From Xanthobacteraceae bacterium (GTDB taxonomy: Bacteria; Pseudomonadota; Alphaproteobacteria; Rhizobiales; Xanthobacteraceae): 64,000 bases of DNA. Below the pieces are notes generated by a model. The model did not search any database, was not told the DNA's origin, and saw only the letters and a program-made list of their open reading frames with translations. The DNA is taken from the NCBI GenBank assembly GCA_030041005.1, contig JASHOR010000102.1:1-64000 (forward strand), written 5' to 3'. The stretch's first letter is position 1; each line of letters begins with the position of its first letter. Shown in pieces: positions 54,039-61,594 of this stretch. The translations under genes and the position numbers were made by a program.

Positions 54039-54393
54039 ACCAGCCCTTGGTGCCCAGTGTTGTTGTCGTACTGCGGGGCACTACAACCCAGGCGGACCTT
54101 AGTAGTTCGTACGCTCGATGTCATGTCAACGGCAACCACGCGCGCGTTTTGACGCCGATTATTTCCGGGCGTGGCGCTTTGGCAACGCTTTTGCCGCGGC
54201 CTTTCCTCCCTGTCAGTCGCGCGCCTTTATTTCCGGGTTGGGGATTTCATTCAAGGGCCTTCGAACGAGAGCCGACGTGCGCCGCACAGATTGAATCCGT
54301 TGACATGGTCACGGCAGAGCCGAACGACCCAGACCGCCTCGTTTCCGCCCCACTCGACTTTAGAGTATAGCAAAGTCGGGGGTGGCACGCCGG
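54039..54393. other. Divergent promoter region, no gene recognised
   Basis: 355 bases between two divergent exported-protein genes (deacetylase to the left, DUF1007 to the right). It should hold both promoters. No clear operator palindrome or RNA gene was seen. Confidence 0.4.
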
Positions 54394-55062
54394 ATGCTAC
54401 GGGTGCCGATGGTCCATCGCTTTCTTCTCACGCTCGCGGTTCTGGCCGGTCTTGTTGCGGTACCGGGCAAGGCATTCGCGCATCCCCATGTCTGGGTGAC
54501 GATGCACAGCGATCTTCTTTACGCGCCCGACGGCTCGGTCACCGCCATACGCCACGCCTGGACGTTTGACGACATGTTCTCCGCGTTTGCGACGATGGGG
54601 TTGTCCAAGACCAACGGGACTTTCGCGCGCCAAACGCTGCAGCCGCTGGCCAAGATCAATATCGATACACTCAAGGACTTCGACTATTTCACCTACGCCA
54701 AGATCGACGGCAAACGCATGAAGGATGCTTTCAGCCAGCCGCTTGCCGACTATTGGCTCTATTACGATCCGAAGACAACGCTGCTGACGCTGCACTTCAC
54801 GCTGCCCTTCAAGACCCCGGTGAAGGCAAAGGCGCTGCAGATCGAAGTGTACGATCCGACGTTCTTCATCGATTTCGCGATGGCCAAGGATGACCCGGTC
54901 ACGCTCGTCGGCGCGCCTGCGCAGTGCAAGACGGCGACCCAAAAGCCGCCCGACATCAATTTTCCGACGACGTTGCGGTTCGACCAGGCCCTGGTCACTT
55001 CCGAAGCGAACATCGGCATGGGTGCGAGCTTCGCCAACAAGATCACCGTGACCTGCCCGTGA
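54394..55062 (+). CDS. DUF1007 family exported protein, metal-export partner
   Basis: 222 residues with a signal peptide (RFLLTLAVLAGLVAVPGKAFA) directly followed by HPHVWVTMHSDLLYAPDGSVTAIRHAWTFDDMFS, the DUF1007 signature. The HPHVW start leaves a free histidine pair at the mature N-terminus, a likely metal site. The body has DYFTYAKIDGKRM and VEVYDPTFFIDF-like segments. It overlaps the NicO-type gene by four bases (GTGA), so the two act together; the pair is common in nickel, cobalt or zinc handling. Start ATG 54394 is not well marked; ATG 54409 is also possible. Confidence 0.87.
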   Translation: MLRVPMVHRFLLTLAVLAGLVAVPGKAFAHPHVWVTMHSDLLYAPDGSVTAIRHAWTFDDMFSAFATMGLSKTNGTFARQTLQPLAKINIDTLKDFDYFTYAKIDGKRMKDAFSQPLADYWLYYDPKTTLLTLHFTLPFKTPVKAKALQIEVYDPTFFIDFAMAKDDPVTLVGAPAQCKTATQKPPDINFPTTLRFDQALVTSEANIGMGASFANKITVTCP

Positions 55063-56213
55063 GCGACGGCACCAACTGGCGACGCATGCACCGCCTTATG
55101 TTGTCGGGTGCCGTTGCCGCAGGATTGCTGACGGTAACGGCGGCCGGCGCATGGGCGCAGTTCGGCGCGCTCGGCGGCATGCGCCCACCGCCGGAAACCG
55201 GCATCTTTGGCTGGCTGCTTGGCCAGCAGGCTTTTTTCTATCAGGCGCTCGCCGGATTGCTCCACGCCGCCAAAAGCAACGGATCGGCTTATTGGGGCCT
55301 GATGGGCGTGTCTCTCGTCTACGGCATTTTTCACGCCGCCGGACCGGGTCACGGCAAGGCAGTCATCTCGTCGTATCTGCTCGCCAACGAGGAAACATGG
55401 CGGCGCGGCATCACCCTGTCGTTCGCCGCCGCAGCGTTGCAATCGGTGACGGCTATCGTCATCGTGGCAATTGCCGCGCTACTGATCGGCGCTACGGCCA
55501 AGATGATGGGCGACACCGTAAATGACATCGAGACAGTCAGCTACGCGCTCATCATCCTCGTCGGCGCGCGGCTTCTCTGGATAAAGGGCAGGAGCTTTCG
55601 CTCGGCGCTGCACAAAGTGCGCGCGCGAGCCGAGCCGGCGAAGGCCGTTACGCGTGAAAGTGATATCGTCCATGCCGACGCTTGTGGCGAAGCCCGTCAC
55701 CATGACCATGCGCATTCGCGCGATGATCGCGTGCACGGCGAACATGCGCGCGCCGATCATTCGCGCCACGACCATGTGCACGGTCATCATCACGACGACG
55801 ATGAGGAGGAGGAGGAAAGCGTGCTGCCCTGGGGTCACGCGCACGGCCCTGAGCCGGAGGAATTGGCAGGGCCGGGCGGCTGGCGGCGCGGACTGTCGGC
55901 GATCGTCGCGGTTGGCCTGCGCCCGTGTTCGGGCGCGATCATCATACTTGTCTTCGCGCTGTCGCAAGGCCTGTTCTGGGCCGGTATTGCCTCGACCTTC
56001 GTGATGGGACTCGGGACAGCGGTTACCGTCGGCACCATCGCCTCGCTTGCGGTCGGCGCCAAATCACTGGCCAAGCGGCTTTCCGTCCGACGCACCGGCT
56101 ATGGCTTGCTGATGCTGCGCGGGTTCGAGGTTGTTGCCGCAGGCCTGGTTATGCTCGTCGGCGTCGCGCTCCTTACCGGATATATGGCCAGCGAGCGCAT
56201 GGGCTTTTTCTAG
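55059..56213 (+). CDS. NicO/RcnA-type nickel-cobalt transporter
   Basis: 384 residues. The NicO-family motif GIFHAAGPGHGKAVISSYLLAN is complete, and the second half has VGLRPCSGAIIILVFALSQGLFWAG. About seven membrane helices are split by a loop (about 205-275) very rich in histidine and acidic residues (HHDHAHSRDDRVHGEHARAD, then HHHDDDEEEE), a metal-binding buffer as in RcnA. A leading exported or membrane segment (LMLSGAVAAGLLTVTAAGAWA) precedes the first helix. GTG 55059 overlaps the DUF1007 stop; ATG 55086 is the alternative start. Likely an efflux pump for Ni/Co or a related ion. Confidence 0.9.
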   Translation: MSDGTNWRRMHRLMLSGAVAAGLLTVTAAGAWAQFGALGGMRPPPETGIFGWLLGQQAFFYQALAGLLHAAKSNGSAYWGLMGVSLVYGIFHAAGPGHGKAVISSYLLANEETWRRGITLSFAAAALQSVTAIVIVAIAALLIGATAKMMGDTVNDIETVSYALIILVGARLLWIKGRSFRSALHKVRARAEPAKAVTRESDIVHADACGEARHHDHAHSRDDRVHGEHARADHSRHDHVHGHHHDDDEEEEESVLPWGHAHGPEPEELAGPGGWRRGLSAIVAVGLRPCSGAIIILVFALSQGLFWAGIASTFVMGLGTAVTVGTIASLAVGAKSLAKRLSVRRTGYGLLMLRGFEVVAAGLVMLVGVALLTGYMASERMGFF

Positions 56214-56316
56214 CTGTCGATTATTAGGCGGCGACGAATAATCCGTTCGAGATTCCAGCCATTAAGGGCGGCGTGTCCGGATCCCATTTCCGCACCCGAA
56301 GGTGTGGAGAAGAGCC

Positions 56317-56517
56317 ATGATGCCCAATTCAAAACGCGGTTCGATGTTCGCAAGCATTTTCACGGCCGTTGGCCGTCGTGCGGGCCATTTGCTGGTCGAG
56401 GCGGTGCAAGGCGCCTACACCAGGCACGTGGAACGGGCGCAGATGCGCTTGGCCCCACTCAAATTCCGTTCTTGGAGCGAAATTCCGCGCGCAGGAGCCC
56501 ATCACGACTGCTGGTGA
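56317..56517 (+). CDS. Possible small protein of unknown function
   Basis: 66 residues: FASIFTAVGRRAGHLLVEAVQGAYTRHVERAQMRLAPLKF is a plausible amphipathic helix of the kind seen in small uncharacterised alphaproteobacterial proteins. GGAGAAG lies 5 bases before ATG 56317. Without homologues at hand it cannot be proved real. Confidence 0.45.
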   Translation: MMPNSKRGSMFASIFTAVGRRAGHLLVEAVQGAYTRHVERAQMRLAPLKFRSWSEIPRAGAHHDCW

Positions 56518-56608
56518 GCCAGCAGGGTCATGTCGGAAAGCGGCATTTTCGACCAGGCAGAAGGTCAGCAGAGGCGTCGCCGTCCGTAAGAGCCGACATC
56601 CGGCATTG

Positions 56609-57583
56609 CTAATGCACGGGCTTGATGCCGGCCTCGTTTGCCACCTTGCTCCAAAGCTCACGTTCATCGGCGAAAAACTTCGCCGCCGCGGCTCGGCTGC
56701 CGGGAGCGAGATTCATGCCCATCGCCTTGGTCTTGGCGATGAAGGTGGGCTCCTTCATGCAGTCGACGATGTCGCGGTTGAGCTTATCGGCGAGCGCATC
56801 GGGTGTGCCCGGCGGCGCGACGATGCCGAAGAACGTCACCGCGCGAAAGCCCGGCATGCCAGCCTCCGCCAGTGTCGGCACGTTCGGCAGTTCCGGCACG
56901 CGGCTGGTCGCACCAACGGCTACGATCTTTTCCTTGCCTGCGCGGTAGAGCGGCAGCGCAGTGGCCATCATGTCGAACATCATGTCGTCGTGGCCGCCAA
57001 GTACGTCGGCGATCTCCGGACCCAGGCCATGGTAGGGCACCAACAAGAGCTTCACATGCGCGAGCAGCTCGAACTCGATCGTGGTGAAGTAGCCGAGCCC
57101 TCCGACTTCCGGCGTCGCCGTGGCGAGCGCCCCGGGGTTTGCCTTGGCGTCGGCGATCACCTGCGCCAGATTCGTGGCCGCAAAGTGCGGGCTCACCACC
57201 AGCACATAGGGCGAGGTCGCGACCACGGCGATCGGCACCCATTTCGCCGGGTCATAGGACATTGTTTTGTACACGAGGCTGTTGAGGGCGACCGGGCCGG
57301 GCGAGCCAAAGAGCAGCGTGTAGCCGTCCGGCGCCGCGTGCGCGACTTCCTCGCCGCCGATATTGCCTTCGGCGCCGCCCACGTTTTCGACGATGACCGT
57401 TTGCTTCCACTTCTGCTCGAGCTGCTGGGCGAGCACGCGTGCCAACAGATCGGTGCCGCCGCCGGGCGGATACGGCACGATCATCTTGACGGTGCGGGTC
57501 GGATAATTGGGCTGGGCGCGGCTGTGGCCGGTCTGCGCCGCTACCGCCAGCGCCGCCGCTACCGCAATGTGGATGACCTTCAT
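56609..57583 (-). CDS. TctC/Bug-type solute-binding protein (orphan)
   Basis: 324 residues. Signal peptide (IHIAVAAALAVAAQTGHSRA), then YPTRTVKMIVPYPPGGGTDLLARVLAQQLEQKW, VVENVGG-like NVGGAEGNIGGEEVAHAAPDGYTLLFGS, PYVLVVSPHFAATNLAQVIADAKANPGALA and NVPTLAEAGMPGFRAVTFFGIVAPPGTPDALADKLNRDI: a regular Bug receptor. GGGAGGA 5 bases before ATG 57583 gives a firm start. It is divergent from the next TctC protein with 321 bases between them. Confidence 0.93.
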   Translation of the reverse strand: MKVIHIAVAAALAVAAQTGHSRAQPNYPTRTVKMIVPYPPGGGTDLLARVLAQQLEQKWKQTVIVENVGGAEGNIGGEEVAHAAPDGYTLLFGSPGPVALNSLVYKTMSYDPAKWVPIAVVATSPYVLVVSPHFAATNLAQVIADAKANPGALATATPEVGGLGYFTTIEFELLAHVKLLLVPYHGLGPEIADVLGGHDDMMFDMMATALPLYRAGKEKIVAVGATSRVPELPNVPTLAEAGMPGFRAVTFFGIVAPPGTPDALADKLNRDIVDCMKEPTFIAKTKAMGMNLAPGSRAAAAKFFADERELWSKVANEAGIKPVH

Positions 57584-57904
57584 CGTTTCCTCCCTCAGCG
57601 TCCGTTGCGCGCCGCCGGTGCAGGCCGCGGAGCCTGATCCGATATTGACCGGCGGCGCGGTTTTCGTCCACGCGCCAAAGATAGGCAGAATGCCGCGGCA
57701 TCTTGGAAATTGCACCGCTCGGCGCAAAGGGCTGAAATGAGGCGCGCGACCACTGGGAAGAATGGCGCGGCTCGCGTTTCCCTGCACGCGCCGGCGCAAC
57801 CGGACGGGAGGAAGACGTGAAACGTCAAACAGCGGTATTCGCATTGTCACCGATTTAATATGCACCGTATCTGAAGTTCTCCTTCTTTGGCAGCGGAGGA
57901 AAAC

Positions 57905-58891
57905 ATGAAACAGAGATTCAAGATCGGAGTTTCGGGAATCTTGGCGCTCGCTGTGCTGGCGATGGTGACCGCGCCCGCGCACGCGGACCAATATCCGGAT
58001 AAACCGATCCGGGTCATTTCTGATTCGGCGCCCGGCAGCGCCGTCGACGTCATCTTCCGCATGGTGATGGATCGGCTCGGCAAAGTACTGGGCCAGCAGA
58101 TCGTGGCGGTCGATCAGCCCGGCGCCAGCGGGGCGATTGCGGCCCGCGCCGCCTCTGAGGCAGTCCCGGACGGCTACACGCTCTTCGCGCCGGCGCTTTC
58201 CCTGTTCATCTCCCTGCCCGGAAAGGCACCGAACCTTCCAGTCGTCTTGCCGCGCGACTTCCTGCCGGTCGGCTCGCTGGCCGACGAACCTTTGTTCATC
58301 TGCGCGAGCGCCAAATCGGGTCTCAAAACTCTGCCCGGCTTGATCGCCCGCGCCAAACGCCAACCCGGCGGCATCTCCTTTGCCGCAACGGGGATAGGAC
58401 GCCTGACACACCTGACCGGCCTGCTTGTGGAAAGCCGGGCCGGGATTAGATTGCAGGTCGTTCCGTATACCGGCGGCCCTGCGGCCGCGTTGCCGGATGT
58501 CATCGCCGGCCGCGTGCCGTTGATCATCGAAGGTTATTCCGGACTGGCCGGCGCCATTCGTGCGCACACGCTCAATGTGCTGGCCGTCGGATCGAGGCAT
58601 CGCCTGTCCGATTTTCCCAATGTGCCGACGGCGGCTGAGACGCTGCCGGGCGTTGTCTCCAGCGGATGGCAGGGCATCGTGGCGCCGCTTGGGACGCCGG
58701 CGGCGGATATCCGGAAGGTCAATGAAGCCCTGAAAAGAGCGCTCGGCGAGCCCGATCTGGCTACGCAACTGGCGCGGCGCGGCGCCTACGTCGATGCCAT
58801 GACGCCGCCCGAGGTCACGGCATTCATCAACGCGCAGCAATCGCAATGGAAGCCGGTCCTGCAGGCGTTCGAGGCCAGCATCAATAAATAA
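57905..58891 (+). CDS. TctC/Bug-type solute-binding protein (orphan)
   Basis: 328 residues. Signal peptide (GVSGILALAVLAMVTAPAHA), then YPDKPIRVISDSAPGSAVDVIFRMVMDRLG, VAVDQPGASGAIAARAASEAVPDGYTLFAP, DFLPVGSLADEPLFICAS, LQVVPYTGGPAAALPDVIAGRVPLIIEG and NVPTAAETLPGVVSSGWQGIVAPLGTP. The ligand-site sequence is SDSAPGSAVD, unlike the other three copies, so a different ligand is likely. GGAGG sits 5-6 bases before ATG 57905. Confidence 0.93.
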   Translation: MKQRFKIGVSGILALAVLAMVTAPAHADQYPDKPIRVISDSAPGSAVDVIFRMVMDRLGKVLGQQIVAVDQPGASGAIAARAASEAVPDGYTLFAPALSLFISLPGKAPNLPVVLPRDFLPVGSLADEPLFICASAKSGLKTLPGLIARAKRQPGGISFAATGIGRLTHLTGLLVESRAGIRLQVVPYTGGPAAALPDVIAGRVPLIIEGYSGLAGAIRAHTLNVLAVGSRHRLSDFPNVPTAAETLPGVVSSGWQGIVAPLGTPAADIRKVNEALKRALGEPDLATQLARRGAYVDAMTPPEVTAFINAQQSQWKPVLQAFEASINK

Positions 58892-58948
58892 CGGATTTTG
58901 CCGCACGAACAGTTTGTCGTCCGCCGGCAAAGTCCTGCCGGTTGGGAT

Positions 58949-59362
58949 TTACCGCGAGGACCCCGTTCCGGCCCTTCTGGGCGGAAGGCCTTTCCACAGG
59001 TTCTCTCGATTGCGGGCTGGATTCGTGCGTCGATGCGCTCCGGTCGGAGTGATCTCAAGCGCGGCTTCAAAAGCTCGCCGCAGCGCGAGACGGTCTATTC
59101 TGCGTGCGAAAATGTGCAATGCCGCCGTCGCCTGAGCACGATCCCTGGCGATGATCGCGTCGCAGACCTTGACGCTTGTTCTTTGAAAGAACGTGAATCC
59201 CGAGCGGTAACGGTCCATGTCAGCGGCCATAGCCATAAGGCTCGCCCGGTCAACCTCATTCAAAGTGATGGCAAAACGTAAAACAGCGAGCAGCCATTCC
59301 TCTACTGCGCGCGGGCCTCCGGGCTGACCGGTCTGTTCCGACTTGGTCACGTTCACCCTCAC
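58949..59362 (-). CDS. Unknown helical protein, coupled to the DapA-like gene
   Basis: 137 residues from a GTG that overlaps the DapA-like stop by four bases (GTGA). This coupling is the best evidence that it is real. The first 100 residues (PRAVEEWLLAVLRFAITLNEVDRASLMAMAADMDRY, FFQRTSVKVCDAIIARDRAQATAALHIFARRIDRLALRRAFEAALE) read as long helices. The end is basic and disordered. No family recognised. It fills most of the space 58892-59358. Confidence 0.6.
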   Translation of the reverse strand: MRVNVTKSEQTGQPGGPRAVEEWLLAVLRFAITLNEVDRASLMAMAADMDRYRSGFTFFQRTSVKVCDAIIARDRAQATAALHIFARRIDRLALRRAFEAALEITPTGAHRRTNPARNRENLWKGLPPRRAGTGSSR

Positions 59363-60345
59363 AAGCTCGGGAGCATACCGCGTTCATGTATCCCGGGTGA
59401 AGGGTTCGCAGACATGAGTGCCCGCGCAAGCACAAAATCAGAATATTTATTCCACAGCGTTTGTAAGGTCTCCGAGATCTCGCAACGGGTTTCTTCAGTG
59501 ACTTCGGCGAGCGGCAAGCGCACCCTCGGCGACATCGGTCCGCATAGACTGAGTGCGTATTTAAGCGGCGCTGGATTGGTTTCGCGGGCGAGAGCTGCGG
59601 TCAATTGCGAGAGCGGTATCATGAGCCGGCGAGCCCGCATCACGTTGCCTTGCCGCCACGCAAGATACATGGTTCGGCACAAGCCTGGCGCGATATTGGA
59701 AGCGACGGAAAAGCAGCCGTCGCCCCCCTGTGCCAAAAAGCCCAATGCCGTTGCGTCATCGCCGGACACAAGCCTGAAATCCGGGCCGACGAGGGCGCGC
59801 AGCCGCGAGGGTCGGCCGACATCGCCCGTTGCGTCCATGAGCCCGATAATCCGTGGTGTCTCGGCCAGCCGTGCGACAGTTTCATCGGCAAGACCGCGCA
59901 CTGTTCGCGACGGAACGTCGTGGAGAATGACAGGCAACCCCGTGCTGGCGACAATCTTGCGGTAATGCGCGCCGAGCCCTTGTTGAGTCGGCTTGTTATA
60001 GTAAGGGACAACCGAAAGCGTCGCGTCGGCGCCGTTCGCCTCGGCATTTTTGCTCAGCTCTATCGCGGTCGTCGTGGCGTTCGAGCCGGCCCCGGCAATC
60101 ACCGGCAGCCGGTGCCGCGCCACGCCTGCGGCAACGCGGGTCAATTCCCCATGTTCCAGCGGACTCAACGTCGACGCTTCACCGGTTGTAGCGGCGACGA
60201 CGAGCGCTGTAGCCCCATGCGTTATCTGTAGTTCGCAAAGCCATTCGAAGGTCTCATAATCGACCTTGTCATCGGCGGTGAACGGCGTGGGTAATGCAGG
60301 CGCGTAGCCTGTTAATTTTACGATGTGCCGGCCGATGTTGGACAT
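59359..60345 (-). CDS. DapA/NAL-superfamily protein with Met in place of the Schiff-base Lys
   Basis: 328 residues, a TIM barrel of the dihydrodipicolinate synthase/N-acetylneuraminate lyase superfamily. PALPTPFTADDKVDYETF, AATTGEASTLSPLEH (the TTGE substrate loop, T53-T54), VVPYYNKPTQQGLGAHY (catalytic-triad Tyr) and VILHDVPSRTVRGL are all normal. At the position of the catalytic lysine (GIKEATGD in DapA) this reads GLMDATGD, with Met170 encoded by ATG. Ordinary aldolase chemistry through an imine is thus not expected. An AAG to ATG change would give it. The last 40 residues are longer than usual. Paired with an unknown gene through a four-base overlap. True dapA is probably elsewhere. Confidence 0.88.
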   Translation of the reverse strand: MSNIGRHIVKLTGYAPALPTPFTADDKVDYETFEWLCELQITHGATALVVAATTGEASTLSPLEHGELTRVAAGVARHRLPVIAGAGSNATTTAIELSKNAEANGADATLSVVPYYNKPTQQGLGAHYRKIVASTGLPVILHDVPSRTVRGLADETVARLAETPRIIGLMDATGDVGRPSRLRALVGPDFRLVSGDDATALGFLAQGGDGCFSVASNIAPGLCRTMYLAWRQGNVMRARRLMIPLSQLTAALARETNPAPLKYALSLCGPMSPRVRLPLAEVTEETRCEISETLQTLWNKYSDFVLARALMSANPSPGIHERGMLPSL

Positions 60346-60360
60346 TGGAGCGTCCTGGCC

Positions 60361-60663
60361 TCAAGCGGCCTGCCGTTGGCGGAAAGAGTTGTCAACAACC
60401 CGCTGGCGGGGTGTGACCGCCGGCGCAAAGCCGGTGTTGAGTTCTAAAATTTCGCCGACGCAGATGACGGCGTGGGGATGATTCCCGCTTTCAAATTTTG
60501 CGAATTTCAAGGCTTCCGTGCGATTGATGAACAACCCACCCCGAAGGCCGCTCTGCTCCTGGGCGACCCAGTGCCCCCCGCTGTCCCGGCCGATCATGAA
60601 TACTGATGGCTCCAAACACGAGGGAGGTTCGGAAGGTTCGGCGATTTCATCGGGTTGCTTCAC
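60361..60663 (-). CDS. Conserved hypothetical protein (Hyphomicrobiales small protein)
   Basis: 100 residues with SVFMIGRDSGGHWVAQEQSGLRGGLFINRTEALKFAKFESGNHPHAVICVGEILELN. The pattern 'IGRDSxGxWVAQ...GLFxxRxEALKFAxFENGxxP' is familiar from many uncharacterised proteins of this group. It is a small alpha-beta domain that may bind or cover another protein. It lies 15 bases upstream of the DapA-like gene, same strand, so it may be the first gene of that transcript. Confidence 0.7.
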   Translation of the reverse strand: MKQPDEIAEPSEPPSCLEPSVFMIGRDSGGHWVAQEQSGLRGGLFINRTEALKFAKFESGNHPHAVICVGEILELNTGFAPAVTPRQRVVDNSFRQRQAA

Positions 60664-61245
60664 GGACGTTCTCTCGATTCGGTTTATGGATGAGGGTCAG
60701 GCGATCGATGTCTTATTCAGAGCCGCACCGGATGACTGCGGGAACGAGATGCCGGCGACGGTGGGCTGCAAATCGGTCAAGCCCCTTGAGCGATCCGTTG
60801 CCAAAGCGATTTCGCTTTTGCTTTGATCGGCGCGCCGCGGGCAGTGGTGCAAGGATGACGTCCATAGGGACGACGTCCATAAGGGAGCTCCTCGTTCATT
60901 GCGCCGACCGCAATGTGCCCGCGCGCGCATATGGATTCGAGATGGAGAGAAGGCCGTTCTCATAAGGACGGCATAAGCGCCTGAGGAGAGCCAGGCCGGG
61001 CCAAAGTGGGCGCCCTCTGACTTCGGAAAAAATGGAGCTTATTTCCTTATAAAAGCGGCAAAAACGACAATGCCTGCCGATATAGGAGCCGCATAAGAAT
61101 CCGTGCCCTTGAATAAACGACGGACCTCGTCCTGCCTTTATAAAATCCTCATTTTTTCCGGCCCGCTGCCCTCTCGAAAATATATGGGACGATGGGCTAA
61201 TCATGTTGCGATGCGCGAGGTTCCCAGGCGCATGCAGTCCGCGTG

Positions 61246-61276
61246 CAGATAAGAGTTCCGCGCCCAGATAAGAGTT
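61246..61276 (+). promoter_or_regulatory. Direct repeat CAGATAAGAGTT upstream of the kdp genes
   Basis: The 12-base sequence CAGATAAGAGTT occurs at 61246-61257 and 61265-61276, 19 bases apart (about two helical turns), about 75 bases before the first kdp small gene. This is what a dimeric response regulator such as KdpE would recognise. The region before it (61040-61190) is AT-rich. Otherwise 60664-61350 shows no supported gene. Confidence 0.5.
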
Positions 61277-61350
61277 GTCCTTTTTCATCCGAGGCAAATG
61301 CGACGGCGGTCAAACGTGCGCGGGGCGTTCGCATGCAAGGAGCGATGCAG

Positions 61351-61446
61351 ATGGATTTATGGACCTGGCTTCCCGGGCTTTTCGCGCTCGGCATCTTCAG
61401 CATTCTCCTCTGCCTCGCCTATGCCGAAAGCTGCGGACGAATTTGA
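61351..61446 (+). CDS. 31-residue membrane peptide ahead of kdpF
   Basis: Reads MDLWTWLPGLFALGIFSILL and continues with CLAYAESCGRI: a single hydrophobic helix. AGGAG (61338-61342) lies 8 bases upstream, and the stop TGA is followed at once by the GAGGAG ribosome site of kdpF. ATG 61345 and 61333 are in frame. The size and place suggest a second small subunit or a regulator of the Kdp pump. Not known to me as a named family. Confidence 0.6.
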   Translation: MDLWTWLPGLFALGIFSILLCLAYAESCGRI

Positions 61447-61456
61447 GGAGTTTGTC

Positions 61457-61537
61457 ATGATCTATGCCACTGCGGTGATCACCGCACTGCTGTTCATTTA
61501 CCTCGGCACGGCGCTTGTTCGGCCTGAGTGGTTCTGA
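61457..61537 (+). CDS. kdpF: KdpF, small subunit of the K+-transporting ATPase
   Basis: 26 residues, one membrane helix with the characteristic ending: ATAVITALLFIYLGTALVRPEWF. KdpF proteins typically end in (L/I)xRPExF. GAGGAG lies 6 bases before ATG 61457. It stabilises the KdpABC complex. It is directly before kdpA. Confidence 0.88.
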   Translation: MIYATAVITALLFIYLGTALVRPEWF

Positions 61538-61594
61538 CGTTTCATAGCGAGGCCGGATCGCAGTCGGCCAAGCACCAAGCTTAGGAAAACCGTC

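Noticed and set aside
60896-61297. Minus-strand 133-codon frame in the kdp upstream region
   Set aside because: Composition and residue pattern look random, with no ribosome site or family resemblance; the region better fits a promoter area.
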